This document shows, piece by piece, positions 21,475 to 33,289 of a stretch of DNA of 64,000 nucleotides (within the stretch, counting starts at the first letter, position 1; every line of letters begins with the position of its first letter). The stretch is from Clusia tigrina. Taxonomy: Eukaryota; Arthropoda; Insecta; Diptera; Clusiidae. The DNA lies in NCBI GenBank assembly GCA_920105625.2, contig OV050030.1, positions 180,362,315 through 180,426,314 on the forward strand, given 5' to 3'. Made by a program: the position numbers and the translations under genes. The notes beneath the pieces were generated by a model, which saw nothing but the letters and a program-made list of their open reading frames with translations, did not search any database and was not told where the DNA came from.

Positions 21475-21960
21475 ATTACTGTTCTTAAACCTGTTCACGG
21501 TTCCTTCCCGCCATGACTTTAACGGAAGAGTAAGGATTATATTATTATTATTAGCTTAAAACGATAACTGTTTCTCGAGCACATCCAGTATGGTGCGTCT
21601 CCAAATATTATCGCGCCCAATTATCCCATCCACCGGGATACCTTCCTTATCCAATTCCACTGCGAGCAATCTAAATGCCCTTAACTTCACTGTGCCCTAT
21701 TCTGAGCGACCCCAATGTCCTGATGCAACCTTCAAACGCTCTGTTAAGCGTTATTGCATCCTTTGGGTTAACTTGTCCTTCCGTAAAATACCAAATTTTA
21801 GGAGGCAGGTGTCCGCCAATGAGTCTACCAAAAGCACTAGCTTTCCACTAGCTGATTCCTTGCAGGGTATCTCGATGAAGGCATCACCTCACCACGAAAT
21901 AACGTCCTTTTGTTTTCAAAAAGGACGCGTATCTACAGCTTAACTCTTCGAATTGTTTCC
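21475..21960 (-). pseudogene. Second gypsy protease fragment
   Basis: The sequence from 21475 onward (e.g. CTGATTACTGTTCTTAAA, CGGTTCCTTCCCGCCATGAC) parallels 19730-20190, the protease of the neighbouring gypsy, at clearly lower identity, with indels and stops. It is a diverged copy of the same family, from another insertion or an old duplication. Confidence 0.65.
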
Positions 21961-22494
21961 TTCATGCACAGCACTTATCCTTTACGTTCTTATACTCACT
22001 AAAAATTATCATGATTACTTTCACTATATACTATCGAATCGCGTATGCGGTAATTGGCCTATACTTTCTAACCTTATTAAAACTTAACCTAAGTACTAGA
22101 ATCATCACAGTTACATAAATCAAAACGCAATCAAAATTTTTTCTCGGCTGCTCCCTCTGTATCTGCCAATCTGTGAGAAAGTTAATTCAAGGTACTTTTT
22201 TTGTGCTCTCAAATCTTCTGTTCCTATATGAAATTTGAACAATATCTCCTCTGTCCTGTTTTGGATTACTGTCTAGACTTGATGCGCTACGTCTACTGGG
22301 GACACAGCTTCTCCAGCGTTTGTCTGTTTCCACAATTCCTGAGTTTATTCCCTGCTCGTACTCGCTTCGATCTGGTGATTTATTTTCCCAGTAAACAGTC
22401 CTACCTCTGACTGTATCGATTTTAATATGTCCGGCGAAACTGAACTCATAGTTTACTGTCCTAGTCCCTCTAATCCAGAATTAAATGTATCTGC
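21961..22494. other. No gene recognised
   Basis: Likely continuation of the diverged gypsy fragment (gag side) by position; no reading frame or repeat supports this directly. Confidence 0.3.
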
Positions 22495-22773
22495 TCATTC
22501 GTTGACCAGGATATTGATGTACTCTGCGAAATTTTTCGCAAAGTATTTTATTTTGCCGTACTTGACTGCGTGAGGCAACAACAACTCGTGGTTCCTGTTG
22601 AACTCTCTCCCCAGATTTTGCAATTGTGTTAGCCGCTTACATAACTTGCCGTCTTTACGAAACAGTATTTGAATCGTCTCGCCAATTTGCTCCTTTAGCA
22701 GCAGTAACCCCTGCACGTCCAAAAACCAGAAGAGGTGGTGTATCCCAAAAAATGGTTTACAAATGAAACCCAA
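22495..22773 (-). CDS. Unrecognised open frame, possibly gag-derived
   Basis: An open frame of 92 codons contains LLLLKEQIGETIQILFRKDGKL and LGREFNRNHELLLP. It is helical and basic, and lies upstream of the diverged gypsy protease in the same direction, where gag would be. No zinc knuckle or other decisive motif. It may be noise. Confidence 0.25.
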   Translation of the reverse strand: MGFICKPFFGIHHLFWFLDVQGLLLLKEQIGETIQILFRKDGKLCKRLTQLQNLGREFNRNHELLLPHAVKYGKIKYFAKNFAEYINILVNE

Positions 22774-23153
22774 TGATTGTTGAAACTAATTTTATTGATT
22801 ATAATCTTATCCCAATATTTTATTATCATAAGTCCTTTTTTAATTATTTTCAGGATTTTTTTTTATTACTTAACTATTACAATATACATAATACAAATTT
22901 ATTTAAAATTAAAATAGTCCCATCCTGAGGCGTCCGTCCGTTGTTCCTCCAATGATTCTCACGGAATCCAATCCAGTGTTATATTCATATCAAAAGCCAA
23001 ATAAATGCATAATGCAAAAATTGTCTTCAAATCGAACAAAAAATTTTTTTTTATGCCGGTTTCAAATAAAAAAATTAGCATTATCAGACTTCTTAATCTC
23101 ATGATTCGATCATGACAAATTTACGAAGCAAAATTCCCCCGTAAATTCATAAA
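22774..23153. other. No gene recognised
   Basis: AT-rich sequence (poly-T tracts) before a Tc1/mariner-type element; I see nothing further in it. Confidence 0.4.
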
Positions 23154-24066
23154 GGGTTTTTCAAAAGAAACGCTACAAAAGTAAATCGATACTGACAGCA
23201 AACGACGCCATATTTTTTCCCGCCCGTTTGACATTTCCCTTCAGTAAGGTTTGCCATCATGCAAAGATATACGAGCCAACAACGAGTCGAAATTATTAAT
23301 ACCGAAATTCGTAGTCAGTCGCCTCAACTTTAAGAGCGCTACGTCCAATTTATCATGAGGCTCATTTCTGGCTGAATGGCTTCGTCAATAAACAAAATAT
23401 GCGTTATTGGTTAGACAGCAATCCACACGTACTCCGTGAGTCATCATTGCATCCCGAAAAAATTACGGTTTGGTGCGGTTTATGGGCCGGCGGAGTCATT
23501 GGGCCGGAATTCTTCCGTGATGATCAAGACCGGCACATTACTGTGAATGCGAATCGCTACCGTTCAATGATAACCGAATATTTTTGGCCCCAATTGGATA
23601 ATATGGACTTGGAGGACATGTGGTTCCAACAGGACGGCGCCACAAGCCACACAGCGAATGCCACAATCAATTTACTGCAAACCAAGTTTGGTGAACTTGT
23701 TATCTCACGAAATGGCCCAGTCGATTGGCCGCCTCGGTCGTGCGATTTGACGCCGTTAGATTATTTCCTGTGGGGCTACGTTAAGTCTATGGTCTATGCC
23801 AACAAGCCAGCGATGATTGATGAACTTCGTACGAATATCGAACGTGAAATTGCAGCAGTATCGGCCGATTTATGCTTGAAAACCGTTGAAAATTGGGTTC
23901 AGCGTCTGGACTTCTGCAATCGTGCCCGTGGTGGCCATGCAAAAGAAATCGAGTTCCATGCATAATGGCATCGAACGTACTTTCACAGGAATAAAGAATT
24001 TCATTGATATCTAAAACCGGTTTTGTTTTATTTAAAACATTTTTTTATAGCGCTCTTATTGAACCC
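23154..24066 (+). mobile_element. Internally deleted Tc1/mariner-type element
   Basis: Imperfect terminal inverted repeats: GGGTTTTTCAAAAGAAACGCTA at the left and the complement of GGGTTCAATAAGAGCGCTA at the right. Length about 0.9 kb, shorter than a full element of this type because part of the transposase gene is missing. No clear TA duplication is seen at these ends, so the boundaries may be off by a few bases. Confidence 0.75.
23259..23965 (+). pseudogene. Tc1/mariner-type transposase with internal deletion
   Basis: Starts MQRYTSQQRVEIIN at 23259 (the helix-turn-helix opening), then a stop and a jump. The catalytic half reads on from DEAHFWLNGFVNKQN near 23356 and is open to TAA after EFHA at 23963-23965. 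It includes TVWCGLWAGGVIGP, WFQQDGATSHTA and WPPRSCDLTPLDYFLWG. I count 36 residues between the second and third catalytic Asp, so it is a D-x36-D type rather than classical mariner D34D. Most of the DNA-binding domain is missing. A relative is at 36346-37060. Confidence 0.85.
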
Positions 24067-25429
24067 GATATCTTCTTCTTCCTTTACTTGTTTTCCATTA
24101 CAAGTTCCATCAATACAAATAGGTCCTTTACTTCCTCACAGGTATCCTCACATGTTCGCGGAACTCCAATTGTCGTTTCACCATTTTTAATGCTCCAAAA
24201 ATCATTTATAAATGGCTACATATTCGACAAAACCCGAAGTTGGCATTGCGGACAAAAGTGTCCTGCTTCATTCCCGGCAATTTGAATCTATAAAAGAATT
24301 AACTGCTTAGAAGCCAATTCAATTCATAATCTCCAAAAGTTTAGAATAAAAATTCAACATGCCTGTTTGATCCTTACTGATTTATTCTCTCTAATCATTT
24401 CTTGGAACTTCTCACCCGCTTTTCTCCACCAAATAAAAATTTAATATTGCAAAATATGCAAAACATTAGTTAAGAATTTTCGCGCCAATTGTAGTTTCGA
24501 TACCACAAAATTTTGATGCAACAACCCGTCTTGTATCCACCACTTATTTTTTTTTCTAATACCCTAAGCTTAGATGCTAAAGTGTGAATTAAAACCAAAT
24601 GTGTATATAAAATGTCCCTAACGACAAATAAACACAAAAAATCCTCACAGCGAAGACGACATACATAGACCGTCCGATCATACTGACGGTTTATGGTTGC
24701 CCATACGAAGCAGCGTGCAACAGCGCAATCGCGCCTGTATGTTGCAACTTCTTTGACCAGCGCTACGGCGCCGTCAGGGTCTCAGAAGTATCTACGTATA
24801 ATATGCTATTATGCTTTTACTCACCATTGTCCTATTTAGTGACATCTCCTCCAGTAGGTCATTATGACCGGCTGCTTTATCCTGGCAGCCTTGGTGCCAC
24901 AAATATCGGCTACGCCAAAATGTTGAGGTCCGTGCTTGTCGTCGCTAGTGGTGGCGGCGTCCTTTTGCTGCCGGCGGCGTCCTTTTGCTGCCGGCGGCGC
25001 GGGCGTAAGCGATTACCTGATGGATCCTAACTAGGGAAAGCCGTGTTGTTCTGTTTTTTTAAGACTAGAGCTAAGACCTTTTTTTCCTAAATTGTAAGTC
25101 TTATATACTATTAAAATGAATACTTACAGTCCAGGCAAGCACCTTTCTGGTATTCCAGTTACGCATCTGTTGATTGGTGTCAGTTGGTTAAGCCAACTGA
25201 CCTATTCAATATAAAAATGTCGATGGTGCATTCTAAATTCCAATGCTCTTCGTCAACTTGATTGCGGAACTATAACACTCTAAAAGTTCATATTATGATT
25301 AATAAATTTATAGTATTTACACCCTAAAAATATGTGCTTTCTAAATTAGTTTAGTTGTAATACTTCTAAATGCTAACTACACCAAATATGTAGTATCTAT
25401 TAGTAGTTGGTGCTGTGAGTCAAATACGC
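24067..25429. other. No gene recognised; short repeat at 24953-24996
   Basis: A GC-richer patch holds a 20-bp direct repeat (GGCGGCGTCCTTTTGCTGCC, twice in a row). The rest is AT-rich. By position it could be the lost 3' part and LTR of the BEL/Pao element to the right, but no motif confirms that. Confidence 0.35.
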
Positions 25430-25439
25430 GCAAGTAACT

Positions 25440-26934
25440 TGATTCTGACTCACAACATGTTCTCGCGGAGGATGAAGTGGCCAAATTGTCATAGATTCGT
25501 GCAGGAACTTAGGTCCATATAGCCAAAACAGGTTGTCTACCAATTTAGCTGGTGTCACCCCTCTTGATACCAGGTCTGCGGGATTGTCCTAAGACGGCAC
25601 GTGACGCCATTGTTATGGATTTGTTGCTTGCTGAAAATCCGAAATTCGGTTGGCTACGAATGTGTGGTAGTGTGCCGATTCTGTATTAATCCATCAAACA
25701 ATCGCTTTGGAATCAGACCAAAATTGCGTTGTCACGCCTTGAGCTTTCTTGGAACTTCTGCATCAATTCCACGGCGACCTTAGCTGCGCACAATTGCAGT
25801 CTTGGTAGTGTTGCCTGCTTTGTTGGAGCTACTCGTGATTTCGCACAAAGGAAGCGAACGATTTTCTGGCTGTGGCAATCTTGTGTTCGAATGTATGCTA
25901 CCGCACCGTAGGCAGGCTCTGATGCGTCAGCGAAAATGTTCACTTGAGGGTAGTTCAGAACTGTGCGACCGAAAACGTGGCATGCCACGCTGATGGTTTC
26001 TAACTTCTGCAAGTCCTTTTTGAAGGTTAGCCATGTTTTGTGAAGTGGTGCTGGTAATTCTGTATCCCTGCCAATTTTAAGTTTCATGTGTTGAAGAAAT
26101 ATTTTAGCTGTGATCGTGACTGGCGCGACGAAGCCAAGGGGACCAAAAATACGGGAAATATTTGCTGAGACAGAACGGTTTGTTATTCTACCGGATTCCA
26201 CGACCTAGACTTAATGTCATCATTAGAAGGACGCCAGGTCAATGCCATTATTTTTTTGTTGTCGTCCAGTATATCACCGAATTCCATATTTACATCATGG
26301 TGCGTGATTGGAATTTCTTCTTACAACATTGGGTGATTCGCGCACAATTTCCGTAAATTGAAACCCGCGGAACTTAGCATGAGTCGAAGTTGCCGTTGTA
26401 TTTCACATGTAGTGGAGAGATGATCAGATCCGCACAACACATCATCGACATAAAAATTGGATTTTACGACTTCTGCTCCTAGTTCGTATTTGTTGGCTTG
26501 ATCGTCAACCAGAGCCTGAAGTGTGCGGATAGCCGAATACGGTGCCGAGATTGTACCGTTAGTGACGGTCCTGAGCTGATAACACTTCATGGGATGTGAG
26601 GGATCCTCTCTCCACCAGATAATTTGGTACTTTTGATCGTCTTTACCTATCGCACTTGTCGATACATATTTTCAATGTCAGCAGTAAAGACAAATCGTGG
26701 GATCCGGAAGCGCAAAATAATAGTGAACACAAATTCCTTGATAGTTGGTCCTGATGCCAGAAGTTTGCTTAAAGGCACATTGGTTGATGTTTTGGCTGGA
26801 GCATCGAATACAACTCTTAGCTCTGTCGTTGAGCTGTCTGGCTTCAATACGGCATGATGTGGAAGAAAGTAGTGGGAACCCTTACTAGTTATGTCAATCT
26901 CTTCCATATGACCAAGCTTCTCGTATTCTCGCAC
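25440..26934 (-). pseudogene. BEL/Pao reverse transcriptase and RNase H
   Basis: From 26934 down: YFLPHHAVLKPDSSTTELRVVFDA and FRIPRFVFTADIENMYRQV (RT start), then YQLRTVTNGTISAPYSAIRTL and SNFYVDDVLCG (catalytic YVDD) in 26321-26590, then FGPLGFVAPVTITAKIFLQ, NIFADASEPAYGAVAY (RNase H first Asp) and LPRLQLCAA in 25713-26201. Below that, in broken frames, come TFVANRISD and HVPS-x-DNPADLVSRGV, the hallmark BEL/Pao connection to integrase. Frame changes separate the three open pieces. Confidence 0.9.
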
Positions 26935-27130
26935 GAAGCAACATATTGGGCCTTGAATTCAGGAATTTTTATCTTTTTTCGTTCAATTGTCATGAACCGT
27001 TCCGGAGCTAACTTCCGCGATTCTCCCAGTTGGTTTGGAGTAGTTTGGAACGGCAAATTCACTATGAAGAGCCCGTTGTTATCACGTTGATAATTTTGCA
27101 GAAAAATGTTCTTCAAATTGCCAGAATTTT

Positions 27131-27942
27131 TCAAGATTGTCGTTGAGGGACAGTGTTGAATGCACATGTTGCTGTCATTGTTGCGCTTTTTCCAATTTTT
27201 CCACTTATCACCCAGCCAAACGTTGTGTTTTGCATGACTGGGGCCTCAGAGGAAAGTTTTATTTGGCCGTAATATAATTCTGCACCCAGGAGGACATCGA
27301 TTTTTCCTAGTTGATGAAATTCCGGATCAGCCAGATGTACACCCTTAGGAATTGGCCATTTTGTAATGTTTGGCTGCTGTGCTGGTTGAGTCGGAACAAT
27401 ACTTGGGAGCACAAACGCCGCGAAGTCGGCTACAAAGTTGCTTTTTCGAGATTGCAGTTTCATGTCAGGACATTGCGTAGCTCTTCCTTGGGCATTTGCA
27501 ATACCTTCAATGCACAACAAAGCTTCGGTTGGAGATATGCCTAGGCTTTTATTGACACGCTCGGAGACAATGTTGATCTGTGATCCTAAGTCGAAGATGG
27601 CTCGTAATTTAGCCGATCTGCTGATATTTTTATTTTAGGTGTTGCGAACAAGACATTAATTCGTTGTGTAGGCATGATGTCGGTAGCTGCTGATGCCACT
27701 GCAGTATTGGAAACAGATGTAGTTGCTTTGGAACTGGTTGCCTTTGCATTGGTTGGTGTTGATCGGCTTCCTCTTAGGGTCTGCTCCCGTGCTTCTAGAT
27801 GCAACAAAGTGTTGTGTTTTTTATTGCATTTGGTGCAGCCTCGAGAAGTATAGTCCCTTGCAGTGTGGTTACTTCTGAGAAAATTGAAGCAGATCCTTTG
27901 CGTTTTAGCCCAGCTTAATCGATCTGCTGCAGACAACTTCAA
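27131..27942 (-). pseudogene. BEL/Pao gag zinc knuckle and protease
   Basis: The upper piece (27586-27942) holds a CCHC-like region (ICFNFLRSNHTARDY, GCTKCNKKHNTLLH) and Thr/Ser-rich linker, leading to the protease start IFDLGSQINIVSE-like sequence near 27560-27600. The lower piece (27131-27520) has VHLADPEFHQLGKIDVLLGAELY and FGWVISGKI, the typical end of BEL/Pao protease. A frame change separates them. In the first zinc knuckle one of the usual Cys residues is replaced (CFNFL). Confidence 0.85.
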
Positions 27943-28489
27943 AAATTCCTTGCAAAAGTATATGGGGAGTTCCTTACCCGAACAATAGCTTTATGTGGTA
28001 GTCGCTGCGACCGATGATGTCACATTTAGTGTGTTTGTTCTTTCTTTTCTACCGAGGGCCTCCAATGATTGAAAGCGATTTTCAAGGAAGTAAAAAAACC
28101 TGTGTGGGAGGCTTGGATATCCTGCTTAACGTTGAATTACAGTGGATGATAACAACCTCTTGTTGTGGTATCGATCTTGCAGCACCTTCTGAGCTGTTTT
28201 ATAATTATCCTTTGTTAACACTAAGTGCCTTATTATTCGTTCTGCCTCTCAAGGTATATTTCGAAGTCGTAACCTTCCTCTGGTGGGGATCGATTTCACT
28301 ACATAGTCGCTCTAGCGAGCATTATTTCCTTCATAATAATGATATATCTGGTTCACGTCATTACAGCTTGTTGCTTACGCATTATTGTTGCCACGGCATT
28401 TGTCATGAATACTGTATGGCATGATGCCTCGCTTCCCTGCGGGTCTGTGTTATCCTAGTTAGACCTAAATGTCGCAAGAGCCTTAACTT

Positions 28490-28880
28490 GCCTTGATGCA
28501 AGAATGAATTTCCTCCAGAGTTTCGTTATTTTTTCGCCCATCTTTGCGTAGAGATATCATATTATATTGTCGATTTTTTGAAAAATCAACCACAGGTCTT
28601 CAATTTCTTTTATTTTCTTTTGAAGATAGTCCTGTGTCTTCCAATATTTAGGCATCCTCTTATAATTGGTTATGAAATTTACCAATTTTTCGGGGATTGT
28701 CGTCCTATTGGCTGACGAGCGGTTCCAAACTGGCCATGATTTACTAATGTCTTCAATTGTAGAATTTGATTGAATGGAAGAAGACTGCTACTTCTCGTTA
28801 ATAATAGCTGTTGATGATTAGGCTCACAAAAATTGCTCTTGCCTCTAGTTGGTGACGTGTCATGTGGCACCTTGTTGGCC
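28490..28880 (-). pseudogene. BEL/Pao gag, degenerate
   Basis: Broken minus-strand frames contain PKYWKTQDYLQKKIKEIEDLW and further acidic/basic helical sequence that would fit BEL/Pao gag by position. Stops are frequent. The assignment rests mainly on the location upstream of the gag zinc knuckle. Confidence 0.45.
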
Positions 28881-28900
28881 GGACCTGACGCCGGCTGGCT

Positions 28901-30539
28901 TTTCTTTGAGGGTTCACACTGATGTGCTCTTACCCATGGCTGCGAATATTTTCTCTAGAACCCTGTGTGCTTGAACTGAAAGTATCCTTGAGATTGAGTG
29001 AGCAACAAAGTCACGTAACACCGCTCCTGCTATTTGATTATATGATCCTTAGACAGCTGCAACCGCGGTACATAAACCTGCGTTGCTTCTAGCGGCTGTG
29101 TCCTTTTCTTGGGATCACCAAAATCTTTAAACTAAATTCGACAACGGTTCTTGTACCGAGTTGATAGTGAAGTTGACAACAGGCACGTAAACCTTGGTGT
29201 CGTTATAGTTAGATGTAATGTTAAAAGCGGCGCTTGTACCGAGTTGATGGTGGGTTTGACAACAGGCACATTAACCTGACTGATTGACAGACTTTTGGAT
29301 GTGGCTATCTTGAGTTTTTATTCATTTTTTCTATATATACATTACATATAATTTGTCTATTGTAATGCGCGTAATATATGTGCGCGACTATTTTTATATA
29401 TGTGTATATATGTAGATATCAAATATACGTATATAAGTCAGAGTGTTACTCGGCAAGACGCCATTGAGTAACATTCTAATAGTGAGCCGAAGAAAGGCTG
29501 AATGCAATAAAAATGCAAATGTTTGAGTTACCAGTTGAAAACTGATTTGTTTAATTCCCGAGCAGGGTTTTGTATATAATTTATTTGAGTTACAAACTCG
29601 ATAACAAATCTCGATTATTTTAATTGTTTATTTCTAATCCCTTTCGCTTAAGTCTAACTCAAATTCCACTCAAATGTAAAACAAACTAATTCACCAATGA
29701 CCGCATGCCAGGATTCTAATTACGCTGCACATGTCAAGTATCATAGTGTTGCAGTGCAGCGGATGGGTGTGTCTTATGTATTGGTATGGTTTGGATGTGT
29801 AGAGTTTGCGTAGGTAGTCTTTGTGCTACACTACGTTTGTGCGCAATAGTGCACATACACTACACTATACATAAATATCGATATTATTGAATTTGAAGCA
29901 TAACCATGACATATTGGCAAATTTGCAATCTGGTCTTGATTTGAGTTCTTCAGATATGATATTTCATCCAGTGCAATTCATTCGCTGCTATAGTAAATTA
30001 TTGAAGTTTTTATCAACAATGCAACTTTCTTTGTTATGCTGGCAAGGTTTGCTTAACAGAAGCCTAATTGTATGTAAGAAGATGTAATGCATTAATAGTT
30101 TAAATGTTAAAAGTTTAGCTTTCGGTGGAAACACACTATAAGAAGCACATTATTCTACAGACAACTCTTCCGGCAGAAGGAAAACAAGATAGACACAAAA
30201 CAATATTAACCCCCAATCTGCAGAAAGTATATGTTCAGAAGGCGATAAAACAATATACAAATAAGTGCCTAGGTCAGCGTAATAGTAAATTTGTCAAGTG
30301 TCCTGTGTAGGGAAAGGGTAGATATATGAATGTCATCTATCTATATACGAAACTATATGCTTTTACTTTGCGACTATTTTTTTTTTATCGGCGACAGAAT
30401 TATTTTTACAGATTTTAATGGTAAACGCACCTGTGAGGTTAAAGCTATTACAGTCTCGGGAGTTAATTTTTTCGGATATTAGGATGTGTCAATCTAACAA
30501 TTACTTAGTTCGTATAAGTTAACACATACCACGGAATAA
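28901..30539. other. No gene recognised; imperfect 45-bp direct repeat
   Basis: Two related stretches (CTTGTACCGAGTTGAT...GACAACAGGCAC) begin near 29151 and 29236. Around 29340-29440 the sequence is AT-rich with TATGTGTATATA runs. It may include BEL/Pao leader sequence and an LTR remnant. The 60-codon frames near 29887-30310 have no recognisable motif. Confidence 0.35.
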
Positions 30540-30845
30540 ACGCTGGCCTAGCGGTTCTGGGAATTTCGCCACGCTAATCAATAAGCGCGAGAACTGTCCG
30601 CGTCAGCGTTTTCCCACGCCGAATAATTGCGTGCTTACCGGCAAGCGCTATAACAACAAAACTGCACTCTTGCCGGCAAGCACTGCAGCAACAACAACAA
30701 CAACACCGTCAGCGAAATTGTGCCAAGCATAGGGACAGGCAGATAGGTAGGAAATAATTTTAAGTTAGTTCTAAAGTTCTAAGTTAGCTCGTAAAATAAA
30801 CCACAGCGCGTAGCGCTCCTTAAACTCCGGTTCATTTTTAATTAG
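30540..30845. other. GC-richer LTR-like segment, unassigned
   Basis: Contains two GCCGGCAAGC words, a (CAA)n run at 30688-30705 and AATAAA at 30795. The composition differs from its flanks and resembles LTRs of some gypsy elements, but no second copy is in the window. Confidence 0.25.
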
Positions 30846-31504
30846 CACATAGTGCAGGGAATGAGGATCCAGTAATTATCTAATAATAGCTTATTGGTGT
30901 TCAGTTTCTGATCTGTGTGTGCTTTTCGTTTATTAGAATAACACAATTTTTTATATTTGTGCGGTGTTGCATACTGCACTTCCTGTGTGTTATTTAATAT
31001 ATTCGTGCTGTTGTCCGACGTAGAATTAATGACTTCAGCTAGTTTGCTTCATCATTACCCCTTCCCCATTTAAATTTCAGTTTGCATTATAAGTACAACC
31101 CCTTACCTTTAACCTTTGTAATAGTGATTAAAATTTTGTTTCTGTTAGTATACAAAAAGAAACGGTTTTATTATCGTTATAATTTTGCTTTTATTATTTT
31201 AACACAAGCAAAAGTAGAATAGTACTATTCTTGTATTGGTCCCACTCATTTCGGTCTGCTTTTCCTCTCATTTAAATCCACTATTCCTAGTTTAGTATGT
31301 TAGTTTAGTAAGGTACGTGTATAGAAGTTGCGATATTCGTAACGCTTCGATAAATTATTTCAAATCTTTCAAACATTCTCTCCTTGAGACAAATATTTTG
31401 TACCTGGAGTTGTTTTCGGGACGCATTTCTGTCATTGGTGGTGGTATACTGCTACATACAATAGTGTAAAAGTGTAAAAGGTAAATAAAAAACGCACCAA
31501 TAAC
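30846..31504. other. No gene recognised
   Basis: AT-rich unique-looking sequence. It ends with the word AAAAAACGCACCAATAAC (31487-31504), which recurs at 32336-32353 on the other side of the foldback element. Confidence 0.35.
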
Positions 31505-32223
31505 ACTAGTTTACACCGCAAATGTACATTTGATGAGAGGTGACTTTTCTTATGTATTTTCATCTGCTGAATTCGAAAATCAAGGTGAAATTTTTTTTCA
31601 TGGAATAGTTTTTGAGATATTGTAATTCTTGTATTTTTTTGGACCTTTTTTCACGTGACAAATCATATCTCGAGCTAGAAATGTCCTGTTGAGTGAATCA
31701 ATCCTAATCATAAATTGGGGAATCTACGTCTATTTTGTTGGAGGACAAAATTGCCACACACGTAACAGAAATTGTTTGGATTGTTTACGCACTTAAATTC
31801 TCGTTTTCTTTTAGGCATTTTGGAAAATATGGAGTGAATTTATTCACTCAATTGCTTATAACTTTGTAATTTTTCGGTCGATTTTCTTATAGTTGGTCTT
31901 AGTTCTTACGTTAAAGTATCATCTTTACGTACATGAAGAGAAACCAGACGTTTTTTCAACAAATTGTACTTTTCCGCCGGCAGAGAATCACTGTAAAATA
32001 TAATTTTTTTGAAAATGTGCCCTATGTAATCGATATATTTTGAGCCGCTTTATCAATCGAAGTTCCGATTATACATGTTTGTTCGTCATTTCAATACCTT
32101 GCATTGGGTGCCCAGGAACGACCCAATCGGAACCTTGATTTTCGAATTCAGCAGATGAAAATACATAAGAAAAGTCACCTCTCATCAAATGTACATGAGA
32201 AAAAATTTATTTTGTAACTAGTG
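31505..32223. mobile_element. Foldback MITE with ~80-bp inverted repeats
   Basis: The left arm (ACACTAGTTTACACC...GAAAATCAAGG, 31505-31587) and right arm (complement, about 32129-32223) are nearly identical over their inner ~60 bp, with a few extra bases in the outer part of the right arm. The interior is AT-rich and non-coding. Total about 720 bp. The superfamily is not clear; a direct repeat of 18 bp lies outside both ends. Confidence 0.75.
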
Positions 32224-32759
32224 TAATTCGAGCTCTAAAATTCACTTATCATAGCTTACAGTGGTATATGCGTCTATTTGCAACGCCTTTCGCGAGAGCA
32301 TGATTGTGGATTAGGCCTACCGGGGACACAAATCTAAAAAAACGCACCAATAACTCTACCTCAAAGATGGTGTGGACAAAAGTTTAAACACTTTTTAAAT
32401 TGCTTTTAGTTTTGTTGAAATTTTAATTTCATCAGACTCCATCGCTACCAATGTTCTTCTACAGCAGTAATAAAATATTTTAGTATCGTGCTACTCATAT
32501 TACGATGGATAATTTATGCAAACTTGTAAGAAAAAAACATTTTGGTCGGCTCCAGTCCAAATTATTTAGATTGTATTTATTTCTTATATTAATTTAAATT
32601 AATTTTTATTTTGTAAATAATGTGTTAATGTACTTGGAGCTAACATAATATTATAAATAACATAACATTGCATAGCAGCTATTACAAGATAATATAATAT
32701 AACATAACAACTACTACAATTCGGCGGTCCTGACTCAAGGATCTCTTGATTCTTCTTGA
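32224..32759. other. No gene recognised
   Basis: AT-rich; possible 3' end/LTR of the gypsy element to the right (it precedes the integrase C-terminus), but no LTR pair was found. Confidence 0.3.
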
Positions 32760-32779
32760 CGCTCTTTGTTTTAAGTCAC

Positions 32780-33270
32780 TATCTGATACCTTCCATCATT
32801 GTACCACTGTTTCATATTACCAGTAGCCCACATTCCTTTATAGGGAATACGTGATTTTGAAAATCCTCCACATCCTCCGCGACAAAGCGATCGCTCGGCA
32901 AAACTTTTTAAACTTTATAAGATACTGTGAACCTTGGGGCTAGATTTTTGGATACATTCGAATTCGAATCAAACATTTTTAGTCACCTTTATCATATATT
33001 TTAGAGGTTTGTCGTTCTTTGTCAACATATTCTTTGTTGTATTTCTGTAGCTATTCTTGTATTATAGTAGCTTTTTATCGTATTTCTATTAAGCTTTGTT
33101 TTTCAGTTCCTTGCACTACCTCAATTATACGTTCTCTCAAGTTATCTACCAATCTACTCTTTTGGCAAGTACCGAACAACATTATGGTCGGACAATCGTA
33201 TGTCGCACGTTGTACTGTATTATTAAGTACGTGTCCAATGGTTTCTAATTTTTTGCAATTAAGAGTATAT
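32780..33270 (-). pseudogene. Gypsy integrase C-terminal part
   Basis: Minus-strand frames read NNTVQRATYDCPTIMLFGT, then a Lys-rich helical stretch, then GMWATGNMKQWYNDGRYQIV in the lower part. These match the segment after the catalytic core of gypsy integrases, where the N-x2-P-(5)-LFG word and the last Tyr-rich domain occur. Stops present. Confidence 0.6.
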
Positions 33271-33289
33271 TAGTGCTTCTACTTAGTGC

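Larger units (their letters stand above)
25430..28900 (-). mobile_element. BEL/Pao retrotransposon fragment
   Basis: Gag, protease, reverse transcriptase and RNase H of a BEL/Pao element are present in order on the minus strand. Integrase, envelope-side sequence and both LTRs were not found. All genes carry stops or frame changes. Confidence 0.85.

Noticed and set aside
24803..25030. GC-rich frame with LLLPAASF- and RRRGRKR-type sequence
   Set aside because: It stems from a 20-bp direct repeat and has no homology I recognise.
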